Below are positions 21,686 through 32,154 of a DNA stretch of 64,000 nt, one piece after another. Both the position numbers and the translations under genes were made by a program. A model generated the notes under the pieces. The model saw nothing but the letters and a program-made list of their open reading frames with translations, ran no database searches and was not told where the DNA came from. Each line of letters starts with the position of its first letter. Position 1 is the first letter of the stretch. Source of the DNA: Pollutimonas nitritireducens (GTDB lineage Bacteria > Pseudomonadota > Gammaproteobacteria > Burkholderiales > Burkholderiaceae_B); NCBI RefSeq assembly GCF_002849615.1, contig NZ_PDNV01000005.1, positions 124,001-188,000 of the forward strand, given 5' to 3'.

Positions 21686-24600
21686 ATGTCACGATTTTTC
21701 ATTGATCGCCCGATCTTCGCCTGGGTAATTGCCCTGGTGATCATGCTTGCGGGCGGATTATCCATCCTTGGCTTGCCCGTCGCGCAATATCCAAGCATTG
21801 CTCCACCTCAAGTCACCATTGCTGCAACTTACCCTGGCGCGTCGGCCCAAACGTTGCAAGATACGGTCACGCAGGTCATCGAGCAGCAAATGAAGGGTAT
21901 TGACGGCATGGACTACATGTCGTCGACCAGTGACTCGTCGGGCCGCATGACGATCACTGTTACGTTCGCAGCAGGTACGGATCCCGATATTGCGCAGGTA
22001 CAAGTGCAGAACAAGCTGTCAATAGCCACACCCATGCTGCCGCAAGAGGTACAGCGCCAGGGGGTTATCGTCACGAAATCGACCGCCAACTTCCTGATGG
22101 TGGTCGGCCTGATCTCCGAAGATGGAAGTATGACCGCCACCGACTTGGGCGACTATGCGGTCGCCAACCTGCGCGATCCCATGAGCCGGGTTGAAGGTGT
22201 GGGCGAGTTGGAAGTCTTCGGCAGCCAATATGCCATGCGCGTGTGGCTCGATCCCAACAAGCTGTATAGCTACAATCTGGTGCCGGGCGACGTCGTCAGT
22301 GCCATACAGGCGCAGAACGCCCAGGTTTCAGTCGGGCAGCTGGGCGCAACGCCCTCGGTTCCAGGCCAGCAGATCAATGCCACTATCACCTCCCAATCCT
22401 TGCTACAGACTCCGGAGCAGTTTGGTGAAATACTGCTGCGCACCACACCCGATGGCGCGGCGGTACGGCTACGCGATGTGGCGCGCCTGGAAATGGGCAG
22501 CGAGACCTACAACGTTGTAGCGCGCTACAACGGACTGCCGGCCGCCGGGATGGGTTTTAAACTGGCCACCGGGGCGAATGCGCTCGACACGGCAGAAGCC
22601 ATCAAGGCACAGGTCAGCGAGTTGGAGAAAAACTTTCCCGCCAGCATGAAATCGGTGATCGCCTTCGACACGACGCCTTTCGTGGAAGTGTCGATCTCAG
22701 GCGTCGTGTCTACGCTGATCGAGGCGGTCATCCTGGTATTCCTGGTTATGTACCTGTTCTTGCAGAATTTCAGGGCAACGATCATTCCCACGATTGCGGT
22801 TCCTGTGGTCTTGCTGGGTACCTTTGGTATTCTTGCCGCTTTCGGCTTCTCTATCAATACCTTGACCTTGTTCGGCGTGGTGCTGGCAATTGGCCTGCTG
22901 GTCGACGATGCCATCGTCGTGGTTGAGAACGTTGAACGCCTGATGACGGAAGAAGGCTTGTCGCCGAAAGAGGCAACGCGCAAGTCCATGGACCAGATTA
23001 CCGGGGCTCTGGTGGGTATCGGTCTGGTGATTTCGGCCGTCCTGGTGCCAATGGCCTTCTTTGGCGGTTCCACCGGTGTGATCTATCGTCAGTTCTCGAT
23101 CATCATTGTCTCGGCCATGGGGCTGTCCGTGCTGGTCGCCATTGTGCTGACGCCGGCTCTCTGCGCAACCATGCTCAAACCAGTTGCCAAGGGCGAACAC
23201 GCTCCCCGGGGCCGTTTCTTTACCTGGTTCAATCGCAATTTTGATCGCGGCACCCAGAAATACCATTCCTGGGTCGGGCATATGATTGCCCGCAGCACCC
23301 GTTATCTGCTGATTTATCTGGCGCTGGTGATCGTCGCCGTCTTGCTGTTTATCAGGATGCCTACGTCTTTCCTGCCGGACGAGGACCAGGGCGTGCTCTT
23401 TACCCAGGTCCTGTTGCCGGCCGGTGCAACCCAGGAGCGCACGCTGGCCTCGCTCGACAAGATGGAAGCCCATTTCCTGGCTAATGAAAAAGATAATGTC
23501 GAGTCCGTTTTCACCGTGGGAGGGTTCAGCTTTGCCGGCGCCGGCCAGAACGCGGGCCTGGGGTTCATCAAGCTGAATGACTGGAGCGCGCGCCCTGGTG
23601 CGGAAAATGGCGTTGCGGCGATTGCCGAACGCGCGTCGGCCGTCCTGTCGGAGATTAAAGACGGCATGATATTCGCGTTTGCTCCGCCCGCCGTACTCGA
23701 GCTGGGCAATGCCAAGGGCTTCGATATGTATCTGCAGGACCGTGCCGGAATGGGACATGAAAAGCTGACAGAGGCCCGCAATCAATTGCTGGGCCTGGCC
23801 GCCCAAAATTCCGATCTGATCGCCGTGCGCCCCAACGGGCAGGATGACACACCGCAGTATCGCATCGAGATCGACCAAGCCAAGGCAGGCGCTTTGGGAC
23901 TGAGCATGGGTCAAGTCAACAGTACGCTTTCCAGTGCATGGGGCGGTGCCTATGTGAACGATTTCATCGACAAAGGGCGCGTCAAGAAGGTTTATGTGCA
24001 GTCCGAAGCCGACTTCCGCATGGTGCCCGAGGACCTGCAGAAATGGTACGCACGCAATGCGTCGGGCCAGATGGTTCCCTTTTCGGCCTTTGCAACGGCA
24101 CATTGGGAGTACGGTTCGCCTCGCTTGGAGCGATACAACGGTATCCCAGCAGTGCAGATTCAGGGCGAACCGGCACCGGGCGTAAGCTCAGGCGACGCCA
24201 TGGCGGCGATGGAAGAAATTGCAGCGCAATTGCCAGCTGGTTTCGGTATTGAATGGACAGGACTGTCGTATCAGGAACGCATGTCCGGCTCCCAAGCGCC
24301 GGCCTTGTACGCCATTTCCTTGCTCGTGGTCTTTCTGTGTCTGGCCGCCTTGTATGAAAGCTGGTCCATTCCAGTCGCCGTCATGTTGGTTGTGCCCCTG
24401 GGGGTACTCGGGGCTCTCCTGGCCGCCAACGGGCGGGGAATGTCCAACGACGTGTACTTCCAGGTCGGCCTGCTGGTAACCATAGGGCTGGCTGCGAAGA
24501 ACGCCATCATGATTGTCGAGTTTGCACAGGGCCTCATGGACGAAGGCATGGGCCTGATTGAGGCAGCATTGGAGGCAGCAAGGTTGCGCTTGCGGCCTAT

Positions 24601-24844
24601 TCTGATGACATCCATCGCATTCGGACTAGGGGTAATGCCCTTGGCCATCAAGACAGGTGCCGGTTCGGGCAGCCAGAATGCCATCGGTACCGGAGTGCTT
24701 GGCGGAACCATTGCGGCAACCGTTCTTGGTATTTTCTTTATCCCTGTGTTCTTCGTGGTGGTGCGCCGGCTGTTCTCGTCAAAGAAGAAGGCCGATCAAC
24801 CTTTGTCCGACTCCACGGCAACGCCCTCCGAGCAGAAGATCTGA
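21686..24844 (+). CDS. RND multidrug efflux pump, HAE1 family
   Basis: Proton-driven inner-membrane transporter of the AcrB/MexB type. 1052 residues, starting [20 protein letters not shown], with 12 membrane segments in the RND pattern and two large periplasmic loops. The proton-relay aspartates are Asp407-Asp408 in [14 protein letters not shown], and the matching lysine is in [15 protein letters not shown]. The ATG at 21686 gives the family start; the frame is open to a TTG at 21653. Closest class is broad drug/solvent exporters; the actual substrates cannot be read from sequence. Confidence 0.96.
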   Translation: MSRFFIDRPIFAWVIALVIMLAGGLSILGLPVAQYPSIAPPQVTIAATYPGASAQTLQDTVTQVIEQQMKGIDGMDYMSSTSDSSGRMTITVTFAAGTDPDIAQVQVQNKLSIATPMLPQEVQRQGVIVTKSTANFLMVVGLISEDGSMTATDLGDYAVANLRDPMSRVEGVGELEVFGSQYAMRVWLDPNKLYSYNLVPGDVVSAIQAQNAQVSVGQLGATPSVPGQQINATITSQSLLQTPEQFGEILLRTTPDGAAVRLRDVARLEMGSETYNVVARYNGLPAAGMGFKLATGANALDTAEAIKAQVSELEKNFPASMKSVIAFDTTPFVEVSISGVVSTLIEAVILVFLVMYLFLQNFRATIIPTIAVPVVLLGTFGILAAFGFSINTLTLFGVVLAIGLLVDDAIVVVENVERLMTEEGLSPKEATRKSMDQITGALVGIGLVISAVLVPMAFFGGSTGVIYRQFSIIIVSAMGLSVLVAIVLTPALCATMLKPVAKGEHAPRGRFFTWFNRNFDRGTQKYHSWVGHMIARSTRYLLIYLALVIVAVLLFIRMPTSFLPDEDQGVLFTQVLLPAGATQERTLASLDKMEAHFLANEKDNVESVFTVGGFSFAGAGQNAGLGFIKLNDWSARPGAENGVAAIAERASAVLSEIKDGMIFAFAPPAVLELGNAKGFDMYLQDRAGMGHEKLTEARNQLLGLAAQNSDLIAVRPNGQDDTPQYRIEIDQAKAGALGLSMGQVNSTLSSAWGGAYVNDFIDKGRVKKVYVQSEADFRMVPEDLQKWYARNASGQMVPFSAFATAHWEYGSPRLERYNGIPAVQIQGEPAPGVSSGDAMAAMEEIAAQLPAGFGIEWTGLSYQERMSGSQAPALYAISLLVVFLCLAALYESWSIPVAVMLVVPLGVLGALLAANGRGMSNDVYFQVGLLVTIGLAAKNAIMIVEFAQGLMDEGMGLIEAALEAARLRLRPILMTSIAFGLGVMPLAIKTGAGSGSQNAIGTGVLGGTIAATVLGIFFIPVFFVVVRRLFSSKKKADQPLSDSTATPSEQKI

Positions 24845-24845
24845 C

Positions 24846-26291
24846 ATGAAATATTTATCTTTGACATCAATCGCCGCAGCGATGCTGCTGGCTGGCTGCA
24901 CAAGCATGGCGCCCAGCTATCAACAGCCAAGCGCAGCGGTGGGCGCAGAATGGCCCACCGGCGCTGCATATGGTAAAGAGGGCGGGGAAGCCGCGCCCGG
25001 GGCTCCTCTGGCCGCCGACATCGCCTGGCAGCTGTTCATAGTCGATGCCGACCTGCGCACGATTGTTTCCATGGCGCTCGAGAATAATCGCGATCTACGG
25101 GTGGCGGCCTTGAATATCGATCGTGCACGAGCGCAGTATCAAATCCGGCGTGCCGACAGCTTTCCCTCTATAGGAATGTCTGGCTCCGGCACAAGCCAGC
25201 GCTTGCCCGCTGATCTTTCCGTTACGGACGAGGCAGGGATAAGCCGTCAATATAGCGCAGGCGTAGGCATGAGCGCATATGAACTAGACCTGTTTGGCCG
25301 CGTGCGCAGCCTGAAGGACGAGGCCTTGCAGCGTTACCTCGCCACGCAGGAGGCGCGCAATGCCGTCCAGCTGTCGCTGGTCGCCGAGCTGGCCAATGCT
25401 TACCTTACCCTTGGTGCGGACCAGGAGCGTTTGCAGCTTGCCCAACAGACGTTAAGAAACCAGCAAGATGCCTATGCCCTGATCCGACGCAGCCACGAAC
25501 TGGGCGTCGCCTCGATGCTGGACCTTCGACAGGCGCAAACCGTAGTCGAATCAGCCCGCGTGGACGTAGCTCGCTTTACCAGCCAAATCGCGCAGGACAA
25601 GAACGCATTGGTTCTGCTGGTGGGTGGAGACGTTCCCGACGAATTGCTGCCGACGTCACAACACGACGACAAGATGACCCTGGCGCAGTTAAATGCAGGT
25701 ATCCCTTCCCAGGTCTTGCAACGGCGCCCTGACGTCGTCGAGGCGGAACGCCTGCTGCAGGCGGCCAATGCCACGATCGGTGCGGCACGAGCGGCATTTT
25801 TTCCTAGAATCAGCCTGACCGCCTCGGCTGGAACCACCAGTAGCGCTCTGTCCGGTCTGTTCGATGGCGGTTCTGGATTCTGGAGCTTCGTGCCTCAGAT
25901 CAATATACCCATATTCGAGGGCGGACGAAATCGCGCCAACCTGAAGATGTCCGAAGTGGATCGCGACATCGCGCTTGCCCAGTACGACAAAGCGATACAG
26001 ACCGCGTTCCGGGACGTGGCAGACGGTCTGGCCGAGCGCGGCACTCTGGACGAGCGGCTCAGCGCTCAAACGGCTTTGGTCGACGCATCGGCGGATAATC
26101 ATGTGCTTTCCAACGCGCGCTTCAGAAGCGGCGTGGACAGTTATCTTAATGTGCTGGACGCCCAACGCGGCCTTTACGCGGCCCAGCAAGACCTGATAAC
26201 TTTACGATTGACCAGGAACAGCAATCACGTAGCGCTGTACAAGGCCCTGGGAGGTGGATGGAATTCAGTACCCAGCGTAGCCGTTCCTTAG
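24846..26291 (+). CDS. RND efflux outer membrane lipoprotein, NodT/OprM family
   Basis: Trimeric channel that lets the pump discharge outside the cell. 481 residues with a lipoprotein signal ([16 protein letters not shown]; Cys19) and two OEP repeats: the first around [20 protein letters not shown], the second containing [20 protein letters not shown] with [12 protein letters not shown]. The ATG at 24846 overlaps the pump stop region by one base spacing. It completes an adaptor-pump-channel operon. Confidence 0.95.
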   Translation: MKYLSLTSIAAAMLLAGCTSMAPSYQQPSAAVGAEWPTGAAYGKEGGEAAPGAPLAADIAWQLFIVDADLRTIVSMALENNRDLRVAALNIDRARAQYQIRRADSFPSIGMSGSGTSQRLPADLSVTDEAGISRQYSAGVGMSAYELDLFGRVRSLKDEALQRYLATQEARNAVQLSLVAELANAYLTLGADQERLQLAQQTLRNQQDAYALIRRSHELGVASMLDLRQAQTVVESARVDVARFTSQIAQDKNALVLLVGGDVPDELLPTSQHDDKMTLAQLNAGIPSQVLQRRPDVVEAERLLQAANATIGAARAAFFPRISLTASAGTTSSALSGLFDGGSGFWSFVPQINIPIFEGGRNRANLKMSEVDRDIALAQYDKAIQTAFRDVADGLAERGTLDERLSAQTALVDASADNHVLSNARFRSGVDSYLNVLDAQRGLYAAQQDLITLRLTRNSNHVALYKALGGGWNSVPSVAVP

Positions 26292-26327
26292 TATCCTGTG
26301 CAGGTCTATCGTGGGCAAAGGAAAAAA

Positions 26328-27638
26328 ATGACGCACACAGAAGCACACCGGGTCGTGATCATTGGCGGTGGCGCCGGTGGCCTCGAGTTGGCAGCCAAGC
26401 TGGGTCAGAAGTTTGGGCCGCAACACGTATTTCTGGTTGACAAGGCGGGTGACCATATTTGGAAGCCTTCCTTGCACGAGGTTGCTGCCGGCACACTGGA
26501 CATACATCGCGAAGGCCTCTCCTACTTCATGCTGGCCAAGGATAAAGGTTTTACCTTCATATTCGGCGAGGTAGCCCATATCGATCGGGAAGCCAGAAGA
26601 ATACTGCTCGAACCGGTGTTCTCCGACCAGCAGATCGAAATATTTCCGGCGCGCACGTTGCCATTCGACACACTGGTCTTGGCGGTGGGCAGCAAATCGA
26701 ATTTCTTCGGAACCCCGGGCGCCGCTGAATTCGCGATCGCCCTTGATTCAACGGAAGAAGCCGAGCGGTTCCGGCTCCGCCTGTTGCATCAGCTTGTCAC
26801 CGCGAATCAGAAGAAATCCGATCACGCCAGCTACCAACTCAATATCGGAATCGTCGGCGGGGGTGCCACGGGGGTGGAACTCGCCGCTGAACTCCGCGAA
26901 GCATGCGCCGATGCGGTTTTCTATGGGCTCAACAGCCTCGATCCTCAGGAAGACATACAAATAACGTTGCTTGAAGGCGCCGATCGAATTTTGTCAGCAC
27001 TGTCGCCCAAGATGTCCGCCGCGGCCCAGCAACTGCTGACCGACCGTGGAATTTCGGTAAAGACATCGGTACGAGTAGCCCGCATCGAGGCGGACGCCTT
27101 GTACGATTCCAACGATGTGCGATATCCTGTGGATCTGTGTGTATGGGCTGCGGGTATAGAGGCTCCTGCGTTTCTGACACTTTTGGGGCTGCCGACAAAT
27201 CGCATCAATCAACTTGTCGTGGATGGTGGCTTGCGCAGCAGCGACCCTTCAGTCTTTGCCATGGGCGACTGCGCCCAGGTGCCCTGGGGGGAGCAGGGAC
27301 AATTTCTGCCGGCCAAGGCGCAGGTGGCCCACCAGCAAGCTGTCTTTTTGCTGCCCATCATGGCTGAACGCATTCAAGGCAAGGAAGTGCAGGCACGCCA
27401 ATTTCAGTTTCGGGACTACGGATCGCTCGTTTCCGTGGGCCACACCCGTGGCGTCGGCAGTCTCATGGGTGTGCTCACGGGAAAGAACTGGTTCGTACAA
27501 GGGCTTCTGGCCAGAATGATGTATATGAGCCTGCACCTCATGCATCATTTTGCCATACTCGGTTTTCTCCGGACGACTTCTCTGGCGCTGGGACGCCTGT
27601 TGATGAAACGGGGCAGGCCGCGGGTCAAGTTGCATTAG
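26328..27638 (+). CDS. ndh: Type II NADH:quinone oxidoreductase
   Basis: Non-proton-pumping NADH dehydrogenase passing electrons to quinone at the inner membrane. 436 residues with the FAD-binding HRVVIIGGGAGGLELAAKL at the N-terminus, the NADH-binding IGIVGGGATGVELAAEL near residue 180, the FAD motif VFAMGDCAQVP and a C-terminal amphipathic region (LLARMMYMSLHLMHHF) that usually anchors the enzyme. ATG at 26328 with AAAGGA upstream. Only 36 nt behind the efflux channel gene, so read-through is possible. Confidence 0.93.
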   Translation: MTHTEAHRVVIIGGGAGGLELAAKLGQKFGPQHVFLVDKAGDHIWKPSLHEVAAGTLDIHREGLSYFMLAKDKGFTFIFGEVAHIDREARRILLEPVFSDQQIEIFPARTLPFDTLVLAVGSKSNFFGTPGAAEFAIALDSTEEAERFRLRLLHQLVTANQKKSDHASYQLNIGIVGGGATGVELAAELREACADAVFYGLNSLDPQEDIQITLLEGADRILSALSPKMSAAAQQLLTDRGISVKTSVRVARIEADALYDSNDVRYPVDLCVWAAGIEAPAFLTLLGLPTNRINQLVVDGGLRSSDPSVFAMGDCAQVPWGEQGQFLPAKAQVAHQQAVFLLPIMAERIQGKEVQARQFQFRDYGSLVSVGHTRGVGSLMGVLTGKNWFVQGLLARMMYMSLHLMHHFAILGFLRTTSLALGRLLMKRGRPRVKLH

Positions 27639-27671
27639 AAATGACGTGTCTTTATTTGCGAAGAGAAGGCC

Positions 27672-28346
27672 ATGAGGTTTAACGCGCAGATGCCGTCGCC
27701 GCTAGGCAACATGCTGCTGTCTTCCAATGGTAGCCACCTGACTGGGGCCTATTTCATCGGTCAGAGCGACTGTCCGTCGCTCGCCGGCGCCACCTTATCC
27801 TCACGCCAACATGGGGGCCCCTCAGACGGATTGATGGCCGGGCTGCCCATCAAGAATTTCAGAGTCCGCCGGGTCGACCAGACTGATCTCTTTGCCAGCG
27901 TCATGCCACCTGAATGTGGATTCGATATTTCCGCGCTGGAACCAGGCCGACAGGTCTCGAGCCTTACGGTGCAACCCGACACCCCCGACCGCGTGCAGGC
28001 GCTTTTCGAACAGGTTCAGCAAGAGCTCAACGACTACTTTGCGGGCCGACGCCAGTCGTTCACCGTGGCACTGCATATCGAAGGGTCAGAGTTCCAGCAG
28101 CGAGTATGGCAGGCCTTGCGCGAAATCCCTTATGGGGAATCGGCAACCTACGGCGACGTTGCGCGCGCGGCAGGCCTAACGCCGCAACACAGCCGCCCGG
28201 TAGGTACGGCGGTAGGGCGCAACCCTCTCTCCATCATTATTCCCTGCCACCGCGTGTTGGGCGCAGGCAGCATCCTTACGGGCTATACCGGCGGACTCGA
28301 GCGCAAGCTATTGCTCTTGCAACGGGAGGGCTTCACATTGGGGTGA
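27672..28346 (+). CDS. ogt: Methylated-DNA--[protein]-cysteine S-methyltransferase
   Basis: Suicide repair enzyme that takes the methyl group from O6-methylguanine. The C-terminal domain is complete: QRVWQALREIPYGESATYGD (DNA-binding helix), AVGRNPLSIIIPCHRVLGAG with the acceptor Cys in PCHRV, then LTGYTGGLERKLLLL. At 224 residues it is about 50 longer than the usual 160-180: the N-terminal domain has an extra segment of roughly 60 residues (about 38-98) between FIGQSDCPS and the helix RVQALFEQVQQEL. Function of the insert unknown. Confidence 0.9.
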   Translation: MRFNAQMPSPLGNMLLSSNGSHLTGAYFIGQSDCPSLAGATLSSRQHGGPSDGLMAGLPIKNFRVRRVDQTDLFASVMPPECGFDISALEPGRQVSSLTVQPDTPDRVQALFEQVQQELNDYFAGRRQSFTVALHIEGSEFQQRVWQALREIPYGESATYGDVARAAGLTPQHSRPVGTAVGRNPLSIIIPCHRVLGAGSILTGYTGGLERKLLLLQREGFTLG

Positions 28347-28371
28347 TCAGCAGCTGAGCCGCATATGGTCA

Positions 28372-28824
28372 TCAGGCGCGCGTGTCGTGCTTCATGATGC
28401 GCTGTTTTTCGCGTTCCCAGTCTTTGTCGCGCGCAACATCGCGTTTATCGTGCAGCTTTTTGCCTCGACCCAGTCCAAAATCCAGCTTGATCCGGCCATT
28501 CTTGTAATGCAGGTTAAGCGGTATCAATGTAAAACCGCGCTGCTCAACTTTACCGATAAGCTTGCTGATCTCTTCGGCATGCAACAACAATTTGCGCGTG
28601 CGCGTCGCGTTAGGATGGATGTGGGTGGAAGCAGTTGGCAATGGGCTTATATGCATGCCGATGATCCATAATGCTCCGTCACGAACAATGACGTAGCTTT
28701 CCTTGAGCTGTACATGACCCGCACGTATGGCTTTTACCTCCCAGCCTTCCAGCACGAGTCCCGCCTCGTAGCGGTCTTCAATAAAGTAATCGTGCGCGGC
28801 TTTACGGTTGTCGACAATGCTCAT
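28372..28824 (-). CDS. smpB: SsrA-binding protein SmpB
   Basis: Binds tmRNA and delivers it to stalled ribosomes for trans-translation. The 150-residue protein has [59 protein letters not shown] and the basic tail [20 protein letters not shown], all diagnostic. Converges with ogt and diverges from ratA over a 57-bp gap (28825-28881). The tmRNA gene itself is not in the window. Confidence 0.97.
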   Translation of the reverse strand: MSIVDNRKAAHDYFIEDRYEAGLVLEGWEVKAIRAGHVQLKESYVIVRDGALWIIGMHISPLPTASTHIHPNATRTRKLLLHAEEISKLIGKVEQRGFTLIPLNLHYKNGRIKLDFGLGRGKKLHDKRDVARDKDWEREKQRIMKHDTRA

Positions 28825-28881
28825 GAATCAATTCGGTTGTAGGCTGTAAAATCAGTACATTCTATCCATTAACTACTTTCA

Positions 28882-29316
28882 ATGCATAAAGTCCAGCGAT
28901 CCGTCCTCGTTCCCTATAGTCGTTCGCAAATGTTCGACCTCGTCGCCGATGTGGCCAGGTATCCGGAATTCATGCCGTGGTGTGGGGGCACGGTAGTACA
29001 CAAGAACACTGACAAGGAAATGGAAGCATCCATTACCATTAGTATCGCCGGTATAAAACAAACATTCACCACACGTAACCAGCATGACTACCCACGCCTT
29101 ATCACCTTTCATCTGGTGAATGGGCCTTTTTCCGCCCTGACGGGAAACTGGGAGTTCCACGCATTGGACGACAAAGCCTGCAAGGTGGTATATGTCATGG
29201 AGTACGCGTTTTCCAGCCGGACGCTCGAAGCGGTAGTCGGGCCTATTTTCAACCGCATTGCCAGCAGCTTCATCGACTCGTTCACTCAGCGCGCGCAGGC
29301 CATCTACGGTGACTAA
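28882..29316 (+). CDS. ratA: RatA/Coq10 START-domain protein
   Basis: 144-residue polyketide-cyclase/START-fold protein of the YfjG/RatA group, described both as a 50S-binding inhibitor of subunit association and as a Coq10-like ubiquinone-binding protein. Seen: MHKVQRSVLVPYSRSQMFDL, DVARYPEFMPWCGG, FHLVNGPFSALTGNWEF and the C-terminal helix FNRIASSFIDSFTQRAQAIY. Divergent from smpB, a widely kept arrangement, which favours a housekeeping role over a toxin. The stop overlaps the next start by one base (TAATG). Confidence 0.9.
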   Translation: MHKVQRSVLVPYSRSQMFDLVADVARYPEFMPWCGGTVVHKNTDKEMEASITISIAGIKQTFTTRNQHDYPRLITFHLVNGPFSALTGNWEFHALDDKACKVVYVMEYAFSSRTLEAVVGPIFNRIASSFIDSFTQRAQAIYGD

Positions 29317-29678
29317 TGACCGACTTGAATAGCTTCTCGATACAGGTTGTGTACGCCCAGCCCGATTCCGTCTGGGACGTGACCGTACGGCTGTGGCCCG
29401 GGGCCACTGCCGCCCAGGCTCTTGAAGCCAGTCATTTCGCCAGCGACTTTCCCAATTACCCCGGTGCGGCCGTATTGATGGGCATATACGGTCAGGTATG
29501 CACTCCCGAGCATGTCCTGGTCGACGGCGACCGCCTGGAAATCTACCGGCCGCTAACGTTTGACCCTACCGAATCCCGGCAGCGCCGGGCCTTGCACCGC
29601 CAGGCTTTCATGACAAAATCAAAACATCGGCCCAAACGGCGCAAGGCAAAGGCGGCAGCCGGTATCCTGGATCCCTGA
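29316..29678 (+). CDS. rnfH: RnfH-family ubiquitin-like protein
   Basis: 120-residue protein of the RnfH/YfjF (RatB) family, a small beta-grasp fold of unsettled function regularly coupled to ratA. Seen: IQVVYAQPDSVWDVTVRLWP, AAQALEASHF, GIYGQVCTPEHVLVDGDRLE and IYRPLTFDPTESRQRRA, followed by a lysine/arginine-rich tail (KSKHRPKRRKAKAAA). No rnf electron-transport genes are nearby, so the name reflects family only. Confidence 0.9.
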   Translation: MTDLNSFSIQVVYAQPDSVWDVTVRLWPGATAAQALEASHFASDFPNYPGAAVLMGIYGQVCTPEHVLVDGDRLEIYRPLTFDPTESRQRRALHRQAFMTKSKHRPKRRKAKAAAGILDP

Positions 29679-29688
29679 AAAGGCAGAT

Positions 29689-29704
29689 TGTCATGCACAT
29701 GACA
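29689..29704. promoter_or_regulatory. Inverted repeat upstream of the valine-degradation operon
   Basis: TGTCATG (29689-29695) and CATGACA (29698-29704) are perfect inverted repeats with a 2-bp spacer, about 90 bp before the acyl-CoA dehydrogenase gene. It is a plausible operator for a dimeric regulator, but no regulator gene is adjacent. The remaining gap to 29794 holds only the strong ribosome site AGGAG near 29781. Confidence 0.4.
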
Positions 29705-29794
29705 TAAAAGCGAACAATAAGGCGCTAAGGTAGGCACCACAAAAACAAGCGCGCGGCAAGCCAGGAATAAGCCGCCATTCAGGAGACAGGCAAT

Positions 29795-30949
29795 ATGGAA
29801 TTTCAACTCAGCGATGAACAGCAGGCATTTGCCCAGGCGGCACGGGATTTTGCCGTTGGCGAGCTCCAGCCGCATGCGGCCCGTTGGGATGCCGAGGGCA
29901 TCTTTCCCCGGGAAACCTTCGAAAGAGCCGGGGCAATGGGATTTTGCGGCATTTATGCTCCCGAGTCGATCGGCGGATTGGGGCTGCCCCGCCTGGATGC
30001 CTCGCTCGTGTTCGAAGAAATGGCCGCCTACGACCCCTCCACCACGGCCTTCCTGACCATCCATAACATGGCGACATGGATGATCGGGTCGTGGGCTACC
30101 GAGCCCGTGCGCAAGGCCTGGGGGCCGTCGCTGGCCGCTGGCCAGAAGCTCGGGTCCTACTGCCTGACTGAACCGGGTGCCGGGTCAGACGCCGCCTCGC
30201 TGTCCACCAGGGCGGAAAAACGCGGAAGCGCATACTTCCTCAACGGTGCCAAGGCATTCATATCCGGCGCCGGAGACACCGACCTGCTGGTCGTCATGGC
30301 CCGCACGGGGGTCGCCGGCGCGCAAGGCATTTCGGCTTTCGTGGTCCCGGCCGACACCCCTGGGGTCAGCTATGGGCGGAAAGAGGACAAAATGGGCTGG
30401 AACAGCCAGTCCACCCGTCCGGTGGTCTTTGAAAATGCCGAGATTCCGGCTGAGAACCTATTGGGCCACGAAGGCGAGGGTTTCAAGTTTGCCATGAAGG
30501 GCCTGGACGGCGGCCGTATCAACATCGCAGCTTGCTCGGTGGGTGCCGCGCAAGGGGCTTACGAAGCGGCGCGACGCTATATGAGCGAGCGCAAGCAATT
30601 TGGCCGTGAGTTGGCCAGCTTTCAAGCCTTGCAGTTCAAGCTGGCCGATATGCTGACCAACATTGTCGCTTCGCGGCAGATGGTGCGCCTGGCCGCCGCA
30701 AAACTGGATGAAGGCGACCAGCAGGCGTCCACCTATTGTGCAATGGCAAAACGCCTCGCCACCGATTTATGCTTCCATGTGTGCCTGGATGCTCAGCAGA
30801 TCCACGGTGGCTATGGCTACCTCAAGGATTACCCGTTGGAGCGACTGGTACGCGACACCCGCGTCCATCAGATCCTTGAAGGAACCAACGAAATAATGCG
30901 CGTAATCATCGCGCGCCAGATACTGGACAAAGGAGCCGATATCCGATGA
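29795..30949 (+). CDS. Acyl-CoA dehydrogenase (isobutyryl-CoA dehydrogenase-like)
   Basis: FAD-dependent alpha,beta-oxidation of a short acyl-CoA, by context isobutyryl-CoA to methacrylyl-CoA in valine degradation. 384 residues with the family signatures SYCLTEPGAGSDAASL, SGAGDTDLLVVMARTG, the C-terminal FAD/CoA segment QFGRELASFQALQFKLADM, AKRLATDLCFHVCLDAQQIH and the motif LEGTNEIMRVIIARQIL. The catalytic base Glu lies in YPLERLVRDTRVHQILEGTN. Its stop overlaps the hydrolase start (ATGA). Substrate is inferred from the neighbouring genes. Confidence 0.93.
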   Translation: MEFQLSDEQQAFAQAARDFAVGELQPHAARWDAEGIFPRETFERAGAMGFCGIYAPESIGGLGLPRLDASLVFEEMAAYDPSTTAFLTIHNMATWMIGSWATEPVRKAWGPSLAAGQKLGSYCLTEPGAGSDAASLSTRAEKRGSAYFLNGAKAFISGAGDTDLLVVMARTGVAGAQGISAFVVPADTPGVSYGRKEDKMGWNSQSTRPVVFENAEIPAENLLGHEGEGFKFAMKGLDGGRINIAACSVGAAQGAYEAARRYMSERKQFGRELASFQALQFKLADMLTNIVASRQMVRLAAAKLDEGDQQASTYCAMAKRLATDLCFHVCLDAQQIHGGYGYLKDYPLERLVRDTRVHQILEGTNEIMRVIIARQILDKGADIR

Positions 30950-32100
30950 ACTCCCCCTTGTTGTTCCAGGTGATCGAAACTGCCGCCACGACCAAGGTGG
31001 GTATCGCCACACTCAATACGCCGCAAACGCTTAATGGCCTGTCGCTCGAAATGTGCGAACTGTTGGCGACACAGCTTGGGGATTGGCAAGCCGACGAATC
31101 CATCGCAATGGTCATCCTTAAAGGCGCGGGAGACCGCGCATTCTGCGCCGGCGGAGACTTGCATGGGCTGTACAGGTCAATGCAGGAGAACGTCGGGAGA
31201 CTGGCCTGGGACAATGTCTACGCGCGTCACTTCTTTGATACCGAATACCGGCTCGATTATCAAATACATACCTACTCCAAACCCGTGCTTTGCTGGGGTA
31301 GCGGCATTGTCATGGGAGGTGGCGTGGGCCTGATGATGGGTGCCAGCCACCGGGTCGTCACCGAAACCACACGGTTCGCGATGCCCGAGATAACCATCGG
31401 CTTGTATCCCGATGTCGGCGGTTCGTGGATGCTTGCGCGGCTTCCTGGCGGTACCGGCTTGTTCCTGGCGCTGACGGGCGCCCAATTAGGCCATAGCGAT
31501 TGCCGCTACCTGGGCCTTGCCGATTACACCCTCGACTCCGGCCAGTGGGACGAACTGGTCCGTCAAATCCAAGCTGCAAGCTGGTCTGTAGCCGACAGTG
31601 AGAATCACGTCCTGCTAGAACGCCTGTTGCGCGGAATGCAATCCGCTGCGGGCGCAGAACCAGGACCTCTGGAAAAAAGCCACGCGCTTATCAGAAAGGC
31701 CTGCGATGGTAAAGATTTCGACGCCATCTGCTCAAATATTGCATCCTTCAGCGATAACGCAGATCCGTGGTTGAAGCGCGCCGCCACGACGTTCATGGCC
31801 GGGTCGCCAGGTTCGGCCCGTCTGTGCTTTGCATTGTTGGATCGAGTACGCCTCCATTCACTGGCCGATGTGTTCCGGGACGAATACATCGTGTCGTTGC
31901 ACTGCGGTGTCGAAGGCGACTTCCAGGAAGGCATACGTGCTCTCCTCATTGACAAGGACAAGCAGCCCAGGTGGAATCCGGCCACACTCGCGCAAGCCAC
32001 CGACGCCTGGGTACAGCGTTTCTTCCAGCCACCATGGCCAGAGTCCATCGGCCATCCGCTGGCCGACCTGGGTGAAGAACGGACTAGCGGGAAAATCTGA
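30946..32100 (+). CDS. 3-hydroxyisobutyryl-CoA hydrolase (crotonase family)
   Basis: Releases free 3-hydroxyisobutyrate from its CoA ester, the committed step of valine breakdown that also removes reactive intermediates. 384 residues, longer than enoyl-CoA hydratases and typical of HIBCH. Seen: AFCAGGDLHGLYRSM and the oxyanion region GIVMGGGVGLMMGASHRVV, ETTRFAMPEITIGLYPDVGG (with catalytic Glu and Asp), and a long C-terminal ECH_2 segment with LHCGVEGDFQEGIRALLIDK. Coupled to the dehydrogenase before it and followed by mmsB. Confidence 0.92.
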   Translation: MNSPLLFQVIETAATTKVGIATLNTPQTLNGLSLEMCELLATQLGDWQADESIAMVILKGAGDRAFCAGGDLHGLYRSMQENVGRLAWDNVYARHFFDTEYRLDYQIHTYSKPVLCWGSGIVMGGGVGLMMGASHRVVTETTRFAMPEITIGLYPDVGGSWMLARLPGGTGLFLALTGAQLGHSDCRYLGLADYTLDSGQWDELVRQIQAASWSVADSENHVLLERLLRGMQSAAGAEPGPLEKSHALIRKACDGKDFDAICSNIASFSDNADPWLKRAATTFMAGSPGSARLCFALLDRVRLHSLADVFRDEYIVSLHCGVEGDFQEGIRALLIDKDKQPRWNPATLAQATDAWVQRFFQPPWPESIGHPLADLGEERTSGKI

Positions 32101-32154
32101 ACCAACAATGTGCCTTCGGCATGACATCAATCGACAAGAACTAGGAGACAAACA

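Noticed and set aside
22697..24103. 468-codon antisense frame inside the RND pump gene
   Set aside because: Antisense shadow of a conserved gene; rich in His and Gln as expected for a shadow of membrane protein codons.
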